The notes: generated by a model from the letters alone, not told the origin. Counted from the first letter of the stretch, positions 17,225 to 27,554 are shown. The stretch is DNA of 37,036 bases from an uncultured Planctomycetaceae bacterium (GCA_903863885.1 CAIPEB010000601.1:1-37036), one strand, 5' to 3'. Made by a program: numbers and translations.

Positions 17225-17812
17225 TCAGCCCGATACGGTTCGTTCGATCTCCAGCAGGTCGCAGGCGCGATCCAGCAGTCGATCGACAGTGAACGGCTTC
17301 TGGATGAATTCGTCCGCTCCAGCCGCCTTCAGGTCCGCGACTTTGTCCTGCTCAACCATGCCGGAGATGCAGATGATCTTCACCGTCTCGAGATTGCTGT
17401 CGCTGCGGACCCTCTGGCAGACTTCCTTGCCATTGATATCCGGCAGCATGACGTCCAGCACGACGAGGTCGGGGCGGAATTCCTTCACGAACATGCCAGC
17501 ATCGAAACCATTGTTGGCCGTCCGGATGTCAAACCGCCCGTCCTTCTCGAAGACGTCCGAAAGCAGCTCTACCAACTCCTCGTCGTCGTCCACGATGAGG
17601 ACTTTGCGCTTGCCGCTCTCCAGAGCATCGGTCGGGATCCCATTGTCCCGCATGAATTGAAACAACTGGTCACGCGGAATGCGGCGGAAGCGACTGCCCG
17701 GCACGCGAAACCCCTTCAACGTGCCGTTGTCGAAACAACGGATGATCGTCTGTTGGCTTACCTTGCAGATCCGTGCCGCTTCGCCCGTCGTAAATACGGT
17801 CTTCATAGACAT
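17225..17812 (-). CDS. Response regulator with N-terminal excisionase/MerR-type helix-turn-helix
   Basis: A 195-residue regulator with unusual domain order: the DNA-binding domain comes first. Residues 4-56 (TTGEAARICKVSQQTI, FDNGTLKGFRVPGS, RFRRIPRDQLFQFM) are an excisionase-type winged HTH; residues 69-190 are a receiver domain with Asp75/Asp76, phosphoacceptor Asp120 (LVVLDVMLP), the SGM switch region and Lys in FIQKPF. The cognate kinase is 37 bp downstream. ATG 17812 was chosen because AGGAGG (17831-17826) is 13 bp away; ATGs at 17824 and 17806 are in frame and less well spaced. A consensus promoter lies about 240 bp upstream. Confidence 0.9.
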   Translation of the reverse strand: MSMKTVFTTGEAARICKVSQQTIIRCFDNGTLKGFRVPGSRFRRIPRDQLFQFMRDNGIPTDALESGKRKVLIVDDDEELVELLSDVFEKDGRFDIRTANNGFDAGMFVKEFRPDLVVLDVMLPDINGKEVCQRVRSDSNLETVKIICISGMVEQDKVADLKAAGADEFIQKPFTVDRLLDRACDLLEIERTVSG

Positions 17813-17825
17813 GGCTCTTACCATC

Positions 17826-17831
17826 CCTCCT
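17826..17831 (-). promoter_or_regulatory. Strong Shine-Dalgarno of the response regulator
   Basis: AGGAGG on the minus strand is the clearest ribosome binding site in the window. It almost touches the ATG at 17824 (1 bp) and lies 13 bp before the ATG at 17812, which argues for the latter as the start. Confidence 0.7.
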
Positions 17832-17947
17832 TACCGATGGTTGGACCAGCAGCTGAAACCGAGGGCAACGGCGTCCCGCCGCTTTACCTCGACTCCCTCA
17901 CCTCCGTGGTGCGCCACGTCGCGCTAGTCCGTGCTTCCCTCGTTTGT

Positions 17948-17979
17948 AAAAAACCTCGCTGCGTGCGCAAATCGCACAC
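17948..17979 (-). promoter_or_regulatory. Terminator-like hairpin in the response-regulator leader
   Basis: On the minus strand a 7-bp stem (GTGTGCG / CGCACGC with one G-U pair; 17979-17973 and 17967-17961) with loop ATTTG is followed by AGCGAGG and then six T (17953-17948). It lies between the promoter at 18051-18078 and the gene start, so it could act as an attenuator. The 7-nt gap between stem and T-run weakens it as a terminator. Confidence 0.4.
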
Positions 17980-18050
17980 CTTCCAAGACCGCTCCATCCG
18001 ATTAGATCTGGTCGCTTTTTCCAAGATTACCGATCTTCACAGACGGACGA

Positions 18051-18078
18051 ATTATACCGCCCCTTTCCGATGAGTCAA
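18051..18078 (-). promoter_or_regulatory. Near-consensus sigma-70 promoter for the response regulator/kinase operon
   Basis: On the minus strand TTGACT (18078-18073) and TATAAT (18056-18051) are separated by 16 bp, the best promoter match in the window. Transcription would begin near 18044, leaving a leader of about 230 nt. The rest of the 387-bp gap between mnmG and the regulator holds no recognisable gene. Confidence 0.75.
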
Positions 18079-18199
18079 TATTGATCCGGTTGCCACAAGT
18101 CGCATCTACGACAAGGCTTGCGATTCTGCCAGCTAAAAAACAAAGAACTGGGAACTGCCAAGACCATAATATTTGACGATCTTGAGCAGGACTGCCCAT

Positions 18200-20017
18200 T
18201 TACCCTCGACCATCAAGATGAGCCATGATCAGCGCGATATCGGCGGGTGTGATCCCGCTGATACGAGTCGCCTGAGCCAAATCCTGAGGTTGAACGCGGC
18301 TTAACTTCTCGCGAGCCTCAGCTCGGAGATGTCGAATCGAGCGGAAATCAAAATCGCGGGGAATGCGTTTGGCTGACAATCGCTGCTGTCTGTCAACCTG
18401 CGTTTGCTGTCTGGCGACGTAGCCCGAGTACTTCAAATCCGCCAGCACTTGCTCAGCTACAACCGCAGGTGTACCCTCCAGCGCCGGCACCCACCGCAGA
18501 ACATCGGCCCACTCCACTTCCGGCCGCTTGATGACACGCGCCATCGGAACGCCTTGAACGCGGTGGTCGTTGAGGATCTGGAGCGTCTGGGCGATTGCCG
18601 CTGCTTTGCTCTCGAACGCTTGCCACCGCGAGTCGTCCACCAAGCCAAGGCCTCGCGCCAGCGGCGTCAGTCGCCGATCGGCGTTGTCGTGGCGCAGCAG
18701 CAGGCGATACTCGGCGCGGCTGGTGAACATGCGGTACGGTTCATCAACGCTGCGCGTGACCAGATCATCCACCAGCACGCCGATGTAGGCCTGATCCCGA
18801 CTCAGCACCAGCGGGTCTTTGCCCTGCAACAGCAACGCCGCATTGGCCCCCGCCACCAACCCTTGCGCTGCCGCCTCCTCGTAACCCGTTGTTCCATTGA
18901 TCTGTCCCGCGAGAAACAAACCGGCAACGGTCTTGGATTCCAGCGAGGGCCAAAGTTGGTCGGGCGGACAGAAATCGTATTCCACCGCATACCCGTAACG
19001 CATGATCTGGGCGTTCTCCAGACCCGGAATGTGGCGGATCATCAATTCCTGGACGTCGCGAGGCAGACTGGTCGGGATGCCGTTTGCGTAAACCTCGCAA
19101 GTATTCCGGCCTTCAGGCTCGAGAAAAATCTGGTGACGCGTCTTGTCGGCAAAGCGCACGACCTTGTCTTCGATCGACGGACAGTACCGCGGACCGCTCG
19201 ATTTGATCTGCCCGCTGTACATCGGCGCGCGGTGCAGGTTCGCCCGGATCACGTCGTGAACCTGCTGGTTCGTATAGGTGATCCAGCACGGCAACTGCAC
19301 GACATCCAGCGAATCGTGCAGGAACGAAAACGGCTGCGGCACATCATCGCCCGGCTGCAACTCGGTTCGGCTGAAGTCGATCGTCCGGCTGTTCAGACGC
19401 GGCGGCGTGCCCGTCTTGAATCTCGCAATCCGCAGTCCCATCCGCGCCAGCGCCGCGCTGATCCCGGCGGTCGTCCCCTCTCCTGCCCTGCCGCCCGGCG
19501 TCTGACTTTCTCCCAGATGCAACAAGGCCTGGAGAAACGTGCCGGTGGTCAGAACGACCGCACCCGCATAGTAGCAGGCATCGCCCCGGACTTGGACGCC
19601 GACCACCCGCAGCCGATCGCCGCACGACTCGAAGAGAATGTCTTCCACGACTTCCTGGCGAAGCGCCAGATTCGGCTGCTCCTCGACGAGCCGCTTTACC
19701 TCGTGCTGATAAGCGTGTTTGTCGGCTTGGGCGCGCGGACCGTGCATCGCCGATCCTTTGCGCCGGTTCAACATGCGGAACTGAATGCCCGTCGCGTCGA
19801 TCGCCCGGCCCATTGCCCCGCCCAACGCATCGATCTCTCGAACGATCTGGCCTTTCGCGACACCTCCGATGGCCGGGTTGCAGCTCATCTGCGCCACGGT
19901 ATCCAGGTTGGTGGTCAGCAAAGCCACACTGGCCCCCGTGCGAGCAGCGGCCAGCGCAGCCTCAGTCCCCGCGTGCCCCGCCCCAACTACGACCACGTCA
20001 AAATCGTATCGCACCAT
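18200..20017 (-). CDS. mnmG: tRNA uridine-5-carboxymethylaminomethyl modification enzyme MnmG (GidA)
   Basis: FAD-dependent enzyme that, with MnmE, installs the cmnm5 group on wobble U34 of certain tRNAs. 605 residues from ATG 20017. The FAD-binding Rossmann motif is [14 protein letters not shown] (about 8-21). Conserved blocks follow: [112 protein letters not shown] and [18 protein letters not shown]. Upstream in-frame codons (to 20071) lack family similarity and were excluded. No terminator with a clear stem was found downstream. mnmE and rsmG are not nearby. Confidence 0.98.
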   Translation of the reverse strand: MVRYDFDVVVVGAGHAGTEAALAAARTGASVALLTTNLDTVAQMSCNPAIGGVAKGQIVREIDALGGAMGRAIDATGIQFRMLNRRKGSAMHGPRAQADKHAYQHEVKRLVEEQPNLALRQEVVEDILFESCGDRLRVVGVQVRGDACYYAGAVVLTTGTFLQALLHLGESQTPGGRAGEGTTAGISAALARMGLRIARFKTGTPPRLNSRTIDFSRTELQPGDDVPQPFSFLHDSLDVVQLPCWITYTNQQVHDVIRANLHRAPMYSGQIKSSGPRYCPSIEDKVVRFADKTRHQIFLEPEGRNTCEVYANGIPTSLPRDVQELMIRHIPGLENAQIMRYGYAVEYDFCPPDQLWPSLESKTVAGLFLAGQINGTTGYEEAAAQGLVAGANAALLLQGKDPLVLSRDQAYIGVLVDDLVTRSVDEPYRMFTSRAEYRLLLRHDNADRRLTPLARGLGLVDDSRWQAFESKAAAIAQTLQILNDHRVQGVPMARVIKRPEVEWADVLRWVPALEGTPAVVAEQVLADLKYSGYVARQQTQVDRQQRLSAKRIPRDFDFRSIRHLRAEAREKLSRVQPQDLAQATRISGITPADIALIMAHLDGRG

Positions 20018-20099
20018 CAACAATCCGCTCGCAGTGAATTCCCACGGAATCAGATACAGTGCAGCAGACACGGCAATCGCGGTTGCCGTTCATGCAAGC

Positions 20100-20732
20100 T
20101 TATTCAAACGCCGACCGAACTCGCTGATCCAGCAGAACGACCAGCGCCCAGATACCGATTGGCAGGGTGATCATGCAACAGCCCGAACAGGGAACCATTG
20201 CCAGCGCCGCCGCAACGATGCTCAAACCGTAGCTTTTCAGTTTGCGCATGCGGATCGCTCCCAGCAACATCACGCCATAAAAGACGACGAGCACCAACAT
20301 CACTCCAATATTGCCGACGGCTTCGTTGGTCGGCCCTTCTTCCGCAAACACAAAGACAATCTGCAACACGGATCCTGCCACCATGAGCAACAGCGAAACG
20401 ATCGCCGTCACCAACAGCGCTATGGCCGGTCCCTGCACACGCGCCAGAATCACTTCGCGAGGTAGGAATCCGCTTGCGGCCGAGGCGCCGCCCGTCATCT
20501 GCGGCGATTGATAGGGATTCTCGCCGCCCGCAGCGGGAACAAACGAAGGCCGGAAGCTGGGAAACTCGTCTGCCTTGGGAGGGATCTCCTGCACGGCGTC
20601 CGAAAACGGCGACGAACCGGCCACCACCTCCTGAATCGTGCCGCATTCCGGGCAGCGGGCCTTCTTGCCCACGGTTTCGTCGGGAACTCGGAGCTGACGC
20701 CCGCATTCGCGGCATTGGAATTCGACCGGCAT
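20100..20732 (-). CDS. Zinc-ribbon membrane protein of unknown function
   Basis: A 210-residue protein with an N-terminal ribbon: Cys7, Cys10, Cys27, Cys30 in [20 protein letters not shown] and RCPECG. This MPVEFxC-x2-CG start is common in planctomycete proteins. A Pro/Ser-rich linker (about 40-95) follows, then three to four hydrophobic helices: [45 protein letters not shown] and [12 protein letters not shown]. No function is assigned. ATG 20732 begins the ribbon; the frame continues upstream into the heptamer array only because the repeat lacks stops. The array starts 18 bp before the ATG, within the expected 5' control region. mnmG is 82 bp downstream and may be co-transcribed. Confidence 0.8.
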   Translation of the reverse strand: MPVEFQCRECGRQLRVPDETVGKKARCPECGTIQEVVAGSSPFSDAVQEIPPKADEFPSFRPSFVPAAGGENPYQSPQMTGGASAASGFLPREVILARVQGPAIALLVTAIVSLLLMVAGSVLQIVFVFAEEGPTNEAVGNIGVMLVLVVFYGVMLLGAIRMRKLKSYGLSIVAAALAMVPCSGCCMITLPIGIWALVVLLDQRVRSAFE

Positions 20733-20750
20733 GTCATCAGACCTTGTACG

Positions 20751-20841
20751 GGAGTCTGGAGTCTGGAGTCTGGAGTCTGGAGTCTGGAGTCTGGAGTCTG
20801 GAGTCTGGAGTCTGGAGTCTGGAGCCTGGAGTCTGGAGCCT
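20751..20841 (+). repeat. GGAGTCT heptanucleotide tandem array (13 units)
   Basis: Ten perfect GGAGTCT units are followed by GGAGCCT, GGAGTCT, GGAGCCT and then GGAGGAA. All are contiguous with a strict 7-bp period. The unit equals that of 12021-12090 on the other strand. The array lies between the divergent genes at 20732 and 21281. Confidence 0.97.
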
Positions 20842-20890
20842 GGAGGAAAAATGCCCGAGAACACAACTGCGGAAAGAACTCACAACACCA

Positions 20891-21177
<287 letters not shown>

Positions 21178-21280
21178 CCGCCTCCTCGGTGGCATCTTCA
21201 GCTTTTCCGCGGCTATATTATGGCGGTTCACCTCCAAACGTCCCATACCCGCCGCGAAAGACAAACCGCGAGAACGCGCG

Positions 21281-23473
21281 ATGTGCAACCTCCGTATGTG
21301 TACCAGGGGCTTGATCGTCGCGGTCAGCCTCATCCAGCATTTGCAGGCCGCGTCGGCCGAGCGGTGTTTTGTAACGCACACCGTGAGCGCCGATTCCACA
21401 TATAGCGCCGCAGCCGTCCTCGACGTCGATCGCGACGGCCGGAGCGACATCGTCTGTGGCGGCTGGTGGTACCGGGCCCCGAACTGGGAACGGCAGCGTG
21501 TCCGTGAAGTTGAGATGATCCGCGGCCGCTACGACGACTACTCGGCACTGCCGCTGGACGTCAACGGCGACGGGCGACTCGACCTGATCAGCTGCAACTA
21601 CCGCAGCGAATCGCTGTACTGGGTCGAACAGCCCGCGGACGCATCGGCGGCATGGACGAAACACGTCATCGACAAGCCGGGCCCGATGGAGACCGGACGA
21701 CTGGTCGATATCAACGCGGACGGGCAACTCGACGTATTGCCCAACGGCACGGGCTTCGCCGCATGGTGGGAACTCGATCGTGCAAGTCTGTCCGAACCGA
21801 GTCATGAACCTCGCTGGCTGAGACACGATCTTCCATCGGAAATCGCCGGACACGGCATCGGATGCGGAGATGTCAACGGCGACAGACGCATGGATCTTGT
21901 CGGACCCGATGGATGGCTCGAGGCAACTCCGGAGCAACCGGACCATCCATGGACTTTTCACGGCGAGTTCCACCTGGACCGGGACGCAAGCATTCCCATT
22001 CTGGTCACGGACGTCGACGCGGACGGCGACGCGGATCTCATCTGGGGCCGAGGACACAGCACCGGGCTTAATTGGCTCGAACAACGCCGAAACGGCGACA
22101 ACTCGCGGACATGGGTACGGCACCCAATCGACACGAGTTGGTCTCAGCCGCACACATTATTATTAGCCGACTGCGACGGCGACGGAATAAATGAACTCAT
22201 CGCGGGCAAGCGATACCTCGGTCATGAAGGCAAGGATCTCGGCGAATTCGACCCGCTGGTCATTTATCGATACACGTACGAACCCGAGGCGCGAACCTGG
22301 CGGCGGCATGCCGTCTCCGAAGGGGGCCGGGTCGGCTGGGACCTCGATCCCAAAGCAGCGGATCTCGACGGTGACGGCGACCTCGACCTTGTCGCACCCG
22401 GACGCAGCGGTCTCTATTGGCTGGAGAACCGGCCTGTGGCCGACTCGAGTTGCAGGAAGGAGATCGGCGGCGAACCAGCTTATGAAAAGCACTCGGACGT
22501 GATGGTCTATCGCGACGAGAACGGGCATCTGCTGCCGGTGCGGACCCCGGAAGAAATGGGCATCCGGCGCAGCCATATTCTGCTCGGCATGCAGGCTGCG
22601 ATGGGACCATTGCCCGACCCGTCGCGGCGCGTCCCGCTCGATATACAGGTCCGCGACGAAGTTGTACTCGATCGCCACATAAGGCGGCATATCACCTTCG
22701 CAGCGGAGGCCGGTGATCGGGTCCCGGCATACCTGCTGATTCCGAAGACGACACAAACACCGCGACCGGCGATGCTCTGCCTGCACCAGACAACATCGAT
22801 CGGCAAGGACGAACCGGCCGGCATCGGCGGCCTCGCGACGCTGCACTACGCGGCCGAGCTGGCCGATCGCGGCTACGTCTGCATCGTCCCCGATTACCCT
22901 TCGTTCGGAGAGTACGCCTTTGACTTCAGCAAGCAGGGAGCCGGTTATGCAAGCGGCTCGATGAAGGCGATCTGGAACAACATCCGTGCGTTGGACGTAC
23001 TCGAAACGCTTCCCGAAGTGGACCGGACTCGCATCGGCTGCATCGGTCATTCGCTGGGAGGCCACAACAGCCTGTTCACGGCCGCGTTTGATCTCCGAAT
23101 CCGTGCCGTGATTACGAGTTGCGGTTTCACGGGGTTCCACGACTATTACGGGGGCAAGCTCGATGGATGGACCCCCGATCGATACATGCCGAGAATCCGG
23201 GATGTGTACCGGAAAGACCCCGACCGCATGCCCTTCGACTTCCACGAAGTGCTGGCGGCGATTGCACCGCGATCCGTCTTCGTTTCGGCTCCGCTAAATG
23301 ACGCGAATTTCGCTGTGGACGGCGTCGTAAAGGTGGTGGATGAAGTGAAGAAGGTTTACGTACTCGACGGAGCCCCGGACCGGTTGATGGCCACCTACCC
23401 GGCTTGCGAACACAGTTTTCCGGATGACGTACGCCAGCAGGCCTACGAATGGCTCGATCGTCAACTACGATAG
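21281..23473 (+). CDS. Secreted VCBS/FG-GAP-like repeat protein fused to an alpha/beta hydrolase
   Basis: A 730-residue exported protein; residues 1-26 form a signal peptide ending in QAASA. Residues about 30-390 hold repeated Ca-binding-type motifs of the FG-GAP/VCBS kind: [66 protein letters not shown] and [11 protein letters not shown], probably a beta-propeller. Residues about 410-730 are an alpha/beta hydrolase of the acetyl-xylan-esterase/dienelactone-hydrolase type: lid and [13 protein letters not shown], nucleophile Ser591 in GHSLGG, likely Asp674 (APLNDANF) and His711 (CEHSF). ATG 21281 gives the signal peptide; the open frame upstream runs through repeats and is not coding. Probable extracellular esterase on carbohydrate; substrate unknown. 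Confidence 0.87.
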   Translation: MCNLRMCTRGLIVAVSLIQHLQAASAERCFVTHTVSADSTYSAAAVLDVDRDGRSDIVCGGWWYRAPNWERQRVREVEMIRGRYDDYSALPLDVNGDGRLDLISCNYRSESLYWVEQPADASAAWTKHVIDKPGPMETGRLVDINADGQLDVLPNGTGFAAWWELDRASLSEPSHEPRWLRHDLPSEIAGHGIGCGDVNGDRRMDLVGPDGWLEATPEQPDHPWTFHGEFHLDRDASIPILVTDVDADGDADLIWGRGHSTGLNWLEQRRNGDNSRTWVRHPIDTSWSQPHTLLLADCDGDGINELIAGKRYLGHEGKDLGEFDPLVIYRYTYEPEARTWRRHAVSEGGRVGWDLDPKAADLDGDGDLDLVAPGRSGLYWLENRPVADSSCRKEIGGEPAYEKHSDVMVYRDENGHLLPVRTPEEMGIRRSHILLGMQAAMGPLPDPSRRVPLDIQVRDEVVLDRHIRRHITFAAEAGDRVPAYLLIPKTTQTPRPAMLCLHQTTSIGKDEPAGIGGLATLHYAAELADRGYVCIVPDYPSFGEYAFDFSKQGAGYASGSMKAIWNNIRALDVLETLPEVDRTRIGCIGHSLGGHNSLFTAAFDLRIRAVITSCGFTGFHDYYGGKLDGWTPDRYMPRIRDVYRKDPDRMPFDFHEVLAAIAPRSVFVSAPLNDANFAVDGVVKVVDEVKKVYVLDGAPDRLMATYPACEHSFPDDVRQQAYEWLDRQLR

Positions 23474-23587
23474 GAGCCGAAGATGGAGGGGACGAGTCCG
23501 TCCGCGAAACAGCCTGGAATGGTCGAATGCACGGGCCCTGATTGGATCGACCTATCGGCAGATCTGACGTAAACCGGAGGTATTCAC

Positions 23588-24316
23588 GTGCCGCTGATCG
23601 AAATACGCGACGTCTGGAAGGTCTATGATCTGGGCGAAGTGCAGGTCGAAGCGTTGCGCGAAGCCAACCTGAACATCGAACTGGGCGAATACGTCGCCCT
23701 CGTCGGCCCTTCGGGATCGGGCAAATCGACGCTGATGAACGTGCTGGGATGCCTCGACCGTCCAACGCGAGGAAGCTATCAGCTTGCGGGCGAAGAAGTT
23801 GCCACGATGTCGCGAGACCAGCGAGCGCGGATCCGAAACAGGCAACTTGGTTTCATATTCCAGAACTTCAACCTGCTTTCCCGCACATCAGCCATTGAAA
23901 ATGTCGAGTTGCCGCTGCTTTACGGCACGCGACTGTCCGCTCAGGAACGCCGACGCCGGGCGATTGAAAAGCTGGAACTCGTCGGCTTGGCCGAGCGACT
24001 CGATCATCACCCCAACCAGCTTTCCGGCGGTCAGCAGCAGCGCGTGGCGATCGCCCGAGCGCTGGTCAACGAACCATCCATTCTGATGGGGGATGAACCG
24101 ACCGGCAATTTGGACAGCAAGACCAGTCGTGAACTCATCGGGTTGATGCGCCGACTGAACCAGGAAAAAGGCATCACCGTGATCCTGGTGACTCACGATC
24201 AGGACATCGCCAAGAACGCGGATCGAATTGTTACCTTGCGCGACGGGCAGATCATTTCCGACACCCGCGATTTTGCCCAGGCGGTAAAGTCACTGCATTC
24301 GTCACAGGAAGAATGA
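23588..24316 (+). CDS. ABC transporter ATP-binding protein (MacB/LolD type)
   Basis: The 242-residue ATPase of a type VII (MacB-like) ABC system. Walker A GPSGSGKST (40-48), Q-loop FIFQNFNLL, signature LSGGQ (145-149), Walker B ILMGDEP (165-171), D-loop GNLDSKTS and H-loop VTHD. The start is GTG 23588, with CGGAGG at 23575-23580. The TolC-like gene follows 74 bp later. Its probable permease and periplasmic adaptor are encoded on the opposite strand at 26303-28808; the four genes together would form a tripartite exporter. Confidence 0.93.
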   Translation: MPLIEIRDVWKVYDLGEVQVEALREANLNIELGEYVALVGPSGSGKSTLMNVLGCLDRPTRGSYQLAGEEVATMSRDQRARIRNRQLGFIFQNFNLLSRTSAIENVELPLLYGTRLSAQERRRRAIEKLELVGLAERLDHHPNQLSGGQQQRVAIARALVNEPSILMGDEPTGNLDSKTSRELIGLMRRLNQEKGITVILVTHDQDIAKNADRIVTLRDGQIISDTRDFAQAVKSLHSSQEE

Positions 24317-24390
24317 CCGGCCGATAAATCACCGTCGGCACGACAGAAACAATCGATCCATTCGCTACCACCGTCCGATTCTATGCAAGT

Positions 24391-26283
24391 ATGGTAGCGC
24401 GAATCCTCGTTTCAAGCCGTTTCGTCATCACGGTCATCACGGCCGCCCTATTTGCGCATTCTGCGCAGGCGCAGAACTTACTGTCGCTGGTTGTACCCGA
24501 GCAGCGAACCATCGACGTGCGCGATCCGTCGCAGTTGCCGCCAACGCCGATGCCGATGATCCCGACCCCGCCCACCGTGGCGCAGTGGGAAGCGCAGCGC
24601 GAGCCGATCATGCTGTCGCTGAACGATGCAATCCGCATCGCGCTGGCCAATTCAGAAGTCGTCCGCATACTCACGGGCGTGACGGCCACTGCATCGGGCA
24701 GCACGATTTACGACACAGCAATTGTCAACGCGGGCATCGATCAGCAGCGTGCGAAGTTCGATCCCAGGCTGCAGGTCAACAACAACTTCAGCCGGACCGA
24801 AACGCCAAACGCCGTCGATGATCTTCTCGATCCGTTCCAGGCCGCAATCCGCGGTCTGCGCACGGACGATTACAACATGAACGTCGGACTCTCCAAGCCG
24901 ATGGTCACGGGCGGTACGCTCAATTTCGGCGTGAATGCAAACCCGATGCGGTTCAACAGCGACGGGTTTCCGCTGAATCCGCAGACGCGATCCGACGCCC
25001 AACTCGATTTCACGCAACCGTTGCTGCAGGGCGGCGGTATTGCGGCCAATGTGGCATCGATCGTCCTGGCGCGTATCGACACGGAGCGTTCGTACTTCCA
25101 GTTCAAGGACAACGTCCAGAACATGGTGCGCAGCGTGGTGGCGGGATACTGGTCGCTGGTGCAGGCCCGCACGGAAGTCTGGACGAGAGACCAGCAGGTC
25201 GAGCAACTTCAATTGGCTTACGACCGGTCGGAAGCCCAGTTCCGCGTGGGGCGGGCGGACCGTTCGCCGGTCGCACAGGCCAAAGCGGCCTTGTCGAATG
25301 CGATCGCAACGAGAATCGCAGCGCGCAGTGCGGTGCTTCAGCGCGAGGCTGCGCTGCGTAACGTGCTCCGCCTGCCCCCGTCGTCGGAGTCGGAGATTAT
25401 TCCGACCACGCCGCCGGTCAAGGAGCGAGCGGAAATGAGCTGGGAGCCGCTGATCGAATTGGCCGCCGAGCGGCGCCCCGACATCATCGAGTTGAAGCTC
25501 ATCCTCGAAGCGGACGCCCAACAGCTTCTGATCGCCAACAACCAGGCCTTGCCACAACTCAACGCGGTGGCCCTCTACCGCTGGAACGGGCTCGAGGGAG
25601 AAACGCCGACCGGTGATCGGCTGCGTTCCGGTCCCGGCGAATTCGCGGACTGGGGTCTGGGGGTGAACTTCTCGGTGCCGCTTGGCCTGAGGGCCGAGCG
25701 GGCCGCGGTCCGGCAGCGCGAGCTGATCATGGCGCGCGACCGCGCAAACATCGACCAGTTGATGCATCAGGTCACGCACGACGTAGCCTTGAACCTCCGC
25801 AACATCGAACAGTATTACGAGCAGTTCGAGGCATATACGGAGGCGCGCAAGGCGGCCCGCGAGAACCTCGAGGTGCAGATCGCGGCCGAGCGGACGGGCC
25901 GCGTGATCCTGCTGAACGTGCTCGATGCGATCAACAGCTGGGGCAACGCGGTTAATGCGGAAGTCCAGTCGCTGCTGCAGTACAACAGCGAGCTGGCGAC
26001 GCTCGAGCAGCAGACGGGCACCATTCTCGAAACGCACGGTGTGCGGTTTTACGAAGAGCGGTTCGCATCGATCGGGCCGCTGGGCCGCCTCGGCCCGGCT
26101 CGCGAGTATCCGGCGAGGCTTCCGCCGACTCCGAACGCGGACGTTTACCCGCAGGGAGACGGCCCGGCGGAGAACACGTTTGACCTCAAAGACCCGCTGC
26201 CCCGCCGTCATCGGCAGGCGGATCCGGTCGCCCCCGGCGCCGAGGCGATTCCCGCCCCCGGAGCCGCGACGGAGCCGCGGTGA
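24391..26283 (+). CDS. TolC-family outer membrane efflux protein
   Basis: A 630-residue outer-membrane channel protein. Residues 1-27 are a signal peptide (AHSAQA cleavage). Two OEP repeats follow: the first around LSLNDAIRIALANSEVVRI with long helical stretches, the second around WEPLIELAAERRPDIIELKL, with GLGVNFSVPLGLRAERAAV between helices. A Pro-rich tail (after about 570) is unusual and probably periplasmic or extracytoplasmic. It partners with the ATPase just upstream and the adaptor/permease genes that converge from the right. Confidence 0.92.
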   Translation: MVARILVSSRFVITVITAALFAHSAQAQNLLSLVVPEQRTIDVRDPSQLPPTPMPMIPTPPTVAQWEAQREPIMLSLNDAIRIALANSEVVRILTGVTATASGSTIYDTAIVNAGIDQQRAKFDPRLQVNNNFSRTETPNAVDDLLDPFQAAIRGLRTDDYNMNVGLSKPMVTGGTLNFGVNANPMRFNSDGFPLNPQTRSDAQLDFTQPLLQGGGIAANVASIVLARIDTERSYFQFKDNVQNMVRSVVAGYWSLVQARTEVWTRDQQVEQLQLAYDRSEAQFRVGRADRSPVAQAKAALSNAIATRIAARSAVLQREAALRNVLRLPPSSESEIIPTTPPVKERAEMSWEPLIELAAERRPDIIELKLILEADAQQLLIANNQALPQLNAVALYRWNGLEGETPTGDRLRSGPGEFADWGLGVNFSVPLGLRAERAAVRQRELIMARDRANIDQLMHQVTHDVALNLRNIEQYYEQFEAYTEARKAARENLEVQIAAERTGRVILLNVLDAINSWGNAVNAEVQSLLQYNSELATLEQQTGTILETHGVRFYEERFASIGPLGRLGPAREYPARLPPTPNADVYPQGDGPAENTFDLKDPLPRRHRQADPVAPGAEAIPAPGAATEPR

Positions 26284-26306
26284 CAACCGCCGCGCGGCTG
26301 CGTCAC
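26280..26306. terminator. Possible bidirectional hairpin between convergent genes
   Basis: GTGAC (26280-26284) and GTCAC (26302-26306) flank an inner palindrome GCCGCGCGGC. The structure spans the 19-bp gap between the convergent stops of the TolC and permease genes. There is no T-tract, so a role in termination is uncertain. Confidence 0.3.
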
Positions 26307-27544
26307 TCGTAGCGCAGAGCTTCGATCGGGTCGAGCCGGCTGGCCAGAATCGCGGGGTACAGCCCCGAAATGATGCCGACGAGCGCCGCAAACACGACTG
26401 CGGCGATGGCCGCAACAAACGAGATTTCCACCGGCCATTTCGTTCCCGGCGTGAACGCGTTGATCAGTGCGGTCGCACCGGTCGAGGCGGCGACTCCGAG
26501 AATAAAACCGATGATGCCGCCGGTCGTGGCCAGCAGGACGGACTCGACCAGGAACTGCCGCAGCACATCGCGGGGCCGCGCGCCGACGGCCATGCGCACG
26601 CCGATCTCGCGGGTGCGCTCGGTGACCGAAACGAGCATGATGTTCATGATGCCGACGCCGCCGACGATCAGCGAAATGAAGGCGATCGACGAGAGCATCA
26701 GCGTCATCGTGCCGGTGATGATGCCCAGCACGTTGGCGATTTCGGTCGTGTTCTGCACGACGAAGTCCGCGGTCTCCCCCACGGGGATCCGGTGCCGTTC
26801 GTAGAGCAGCTGGTTGATCTGGATTTCGGCATTCTTCATTTCCGTCACGGAGCGAGCCGAGACCAGGATGGCATGCACATCGTCGAAGTTCGAGCCGTGG
26901 ATACGCTTCCGCACGGTCGTGTACGGAAGCAGCACGATGTTGTCCTGGTCCTCTCCGACCATATTTGCGCCTTTTTCGGCGAGCACTCCGACGACGCGGC
27001 ACGGGATGTTGCGGATGCGGATCGTCTGGCCGATGGGATCGGCGGTCTGAAACAGCTTCTTCACGACCGTCTGGCCGATCACGCAGATTTTCGAACGCGA
27101 ATGCAGATCGCGTTCGGTGAAGAACGTGCCGCGCCGCAGCGCCCAGTTGCGGACGAGCAGATAGTCGGTACCGCAACCGTGGATTTCCTTGGGACTCCAA
27201 TTCGAGTTGCCGTAGATCACCTGGGCCGCCGTCCCGACCAGCGGAGTCGCCGCGAGGACGGCTGGACAATCCTTGCCGATCGCCTCGCTGTCCCGCGCGG
27301 TCAGGGTGTTGACCATTCCCTGCCGGACACCGCCGCGGCGATGGCTGCCGGGCAACACGACAATCACGTTCGTGCCGAGCATCTCGAACTGACTCTGCAC
27401 CAGTCCGCTGGCGCTTTGGCCGATCGAGACCATCGCGGTAACTGCCGCTATTCCGATGACCACTCCCAGAATAGTCAGCCCCGCGCGCATCTTATTCTTG
27501 GCCAACGCCCGCCAAGCGACCCGCAATGTCAACAGCACGTTCAT
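26303..27544 (-). CDS. MacB-like ABC transporter permease
   Basis: A 413-residue permease: one N-terminal helix (AGLTILGVVIGIAAVTAMVS, 21-40), a large periplasmic MacB_PCD domain (about 45-270), then three C-terminal helices including ISLIVGGVGIMNIMLVSVTERTREIG, the hallmark coupling region, ending in ASRLDPIEALRYE. The ATPase domain is encoded separately (23588), so this is the split form of MacB. ATG 27544 was chosen; an in-frame TTG lies at 27553. It begins 10 bp after the adaptor stop, so the two are translated together. Confidence 0.93.
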   Translation of the reverse strand: MNVLLTLRVAWRALAKNKMRAGLTILGVVIGIAAVTAMVSIGQSASGLVQSQFEMLGTNVIVVLPGSHRRGGVRQGMVNTLTARDSEAIGKDCPAVLAATPLVGTAAQVIYGNSNWSPKEIHGCGTDYLLVRNWALRRGTFFTERDLHSRSKICVIGQTVVKKLFQTADPIGQTIRIRNIPCRVVGVLAEKGANMVGEDQDNIVLLPYTTVRKRIHGSNFDDVHAILVSARSVTEMKNAEIQINQLLYERHRIPVGETADFVVQNTTEIANVLGIITGTMTLMLSSIAFISLIVGGVGIMNIMLVSVTERTREIGVRMAVGARPRDVLRQFLVESVLLATTGGIIGFILGVAASTGATALINAFTPGTKWPVEISFVAAIAAVVFAALVGIISGLYPAILASRLDPIEALRYE

Positions 27545-27554
27545 CTTGGCCAAC

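Noticed and set aside
18079-18199. Intrinsic terminator of mnmG
   Set aside because: There is a T6 run in the region on the minus strand, but no stable stem directly before it.
24652-26418. 588-codon open frame on the minus strand
   Set aside because: Antisense to the TolC-like gene, whose signal peptide and OEP repeats are clear.
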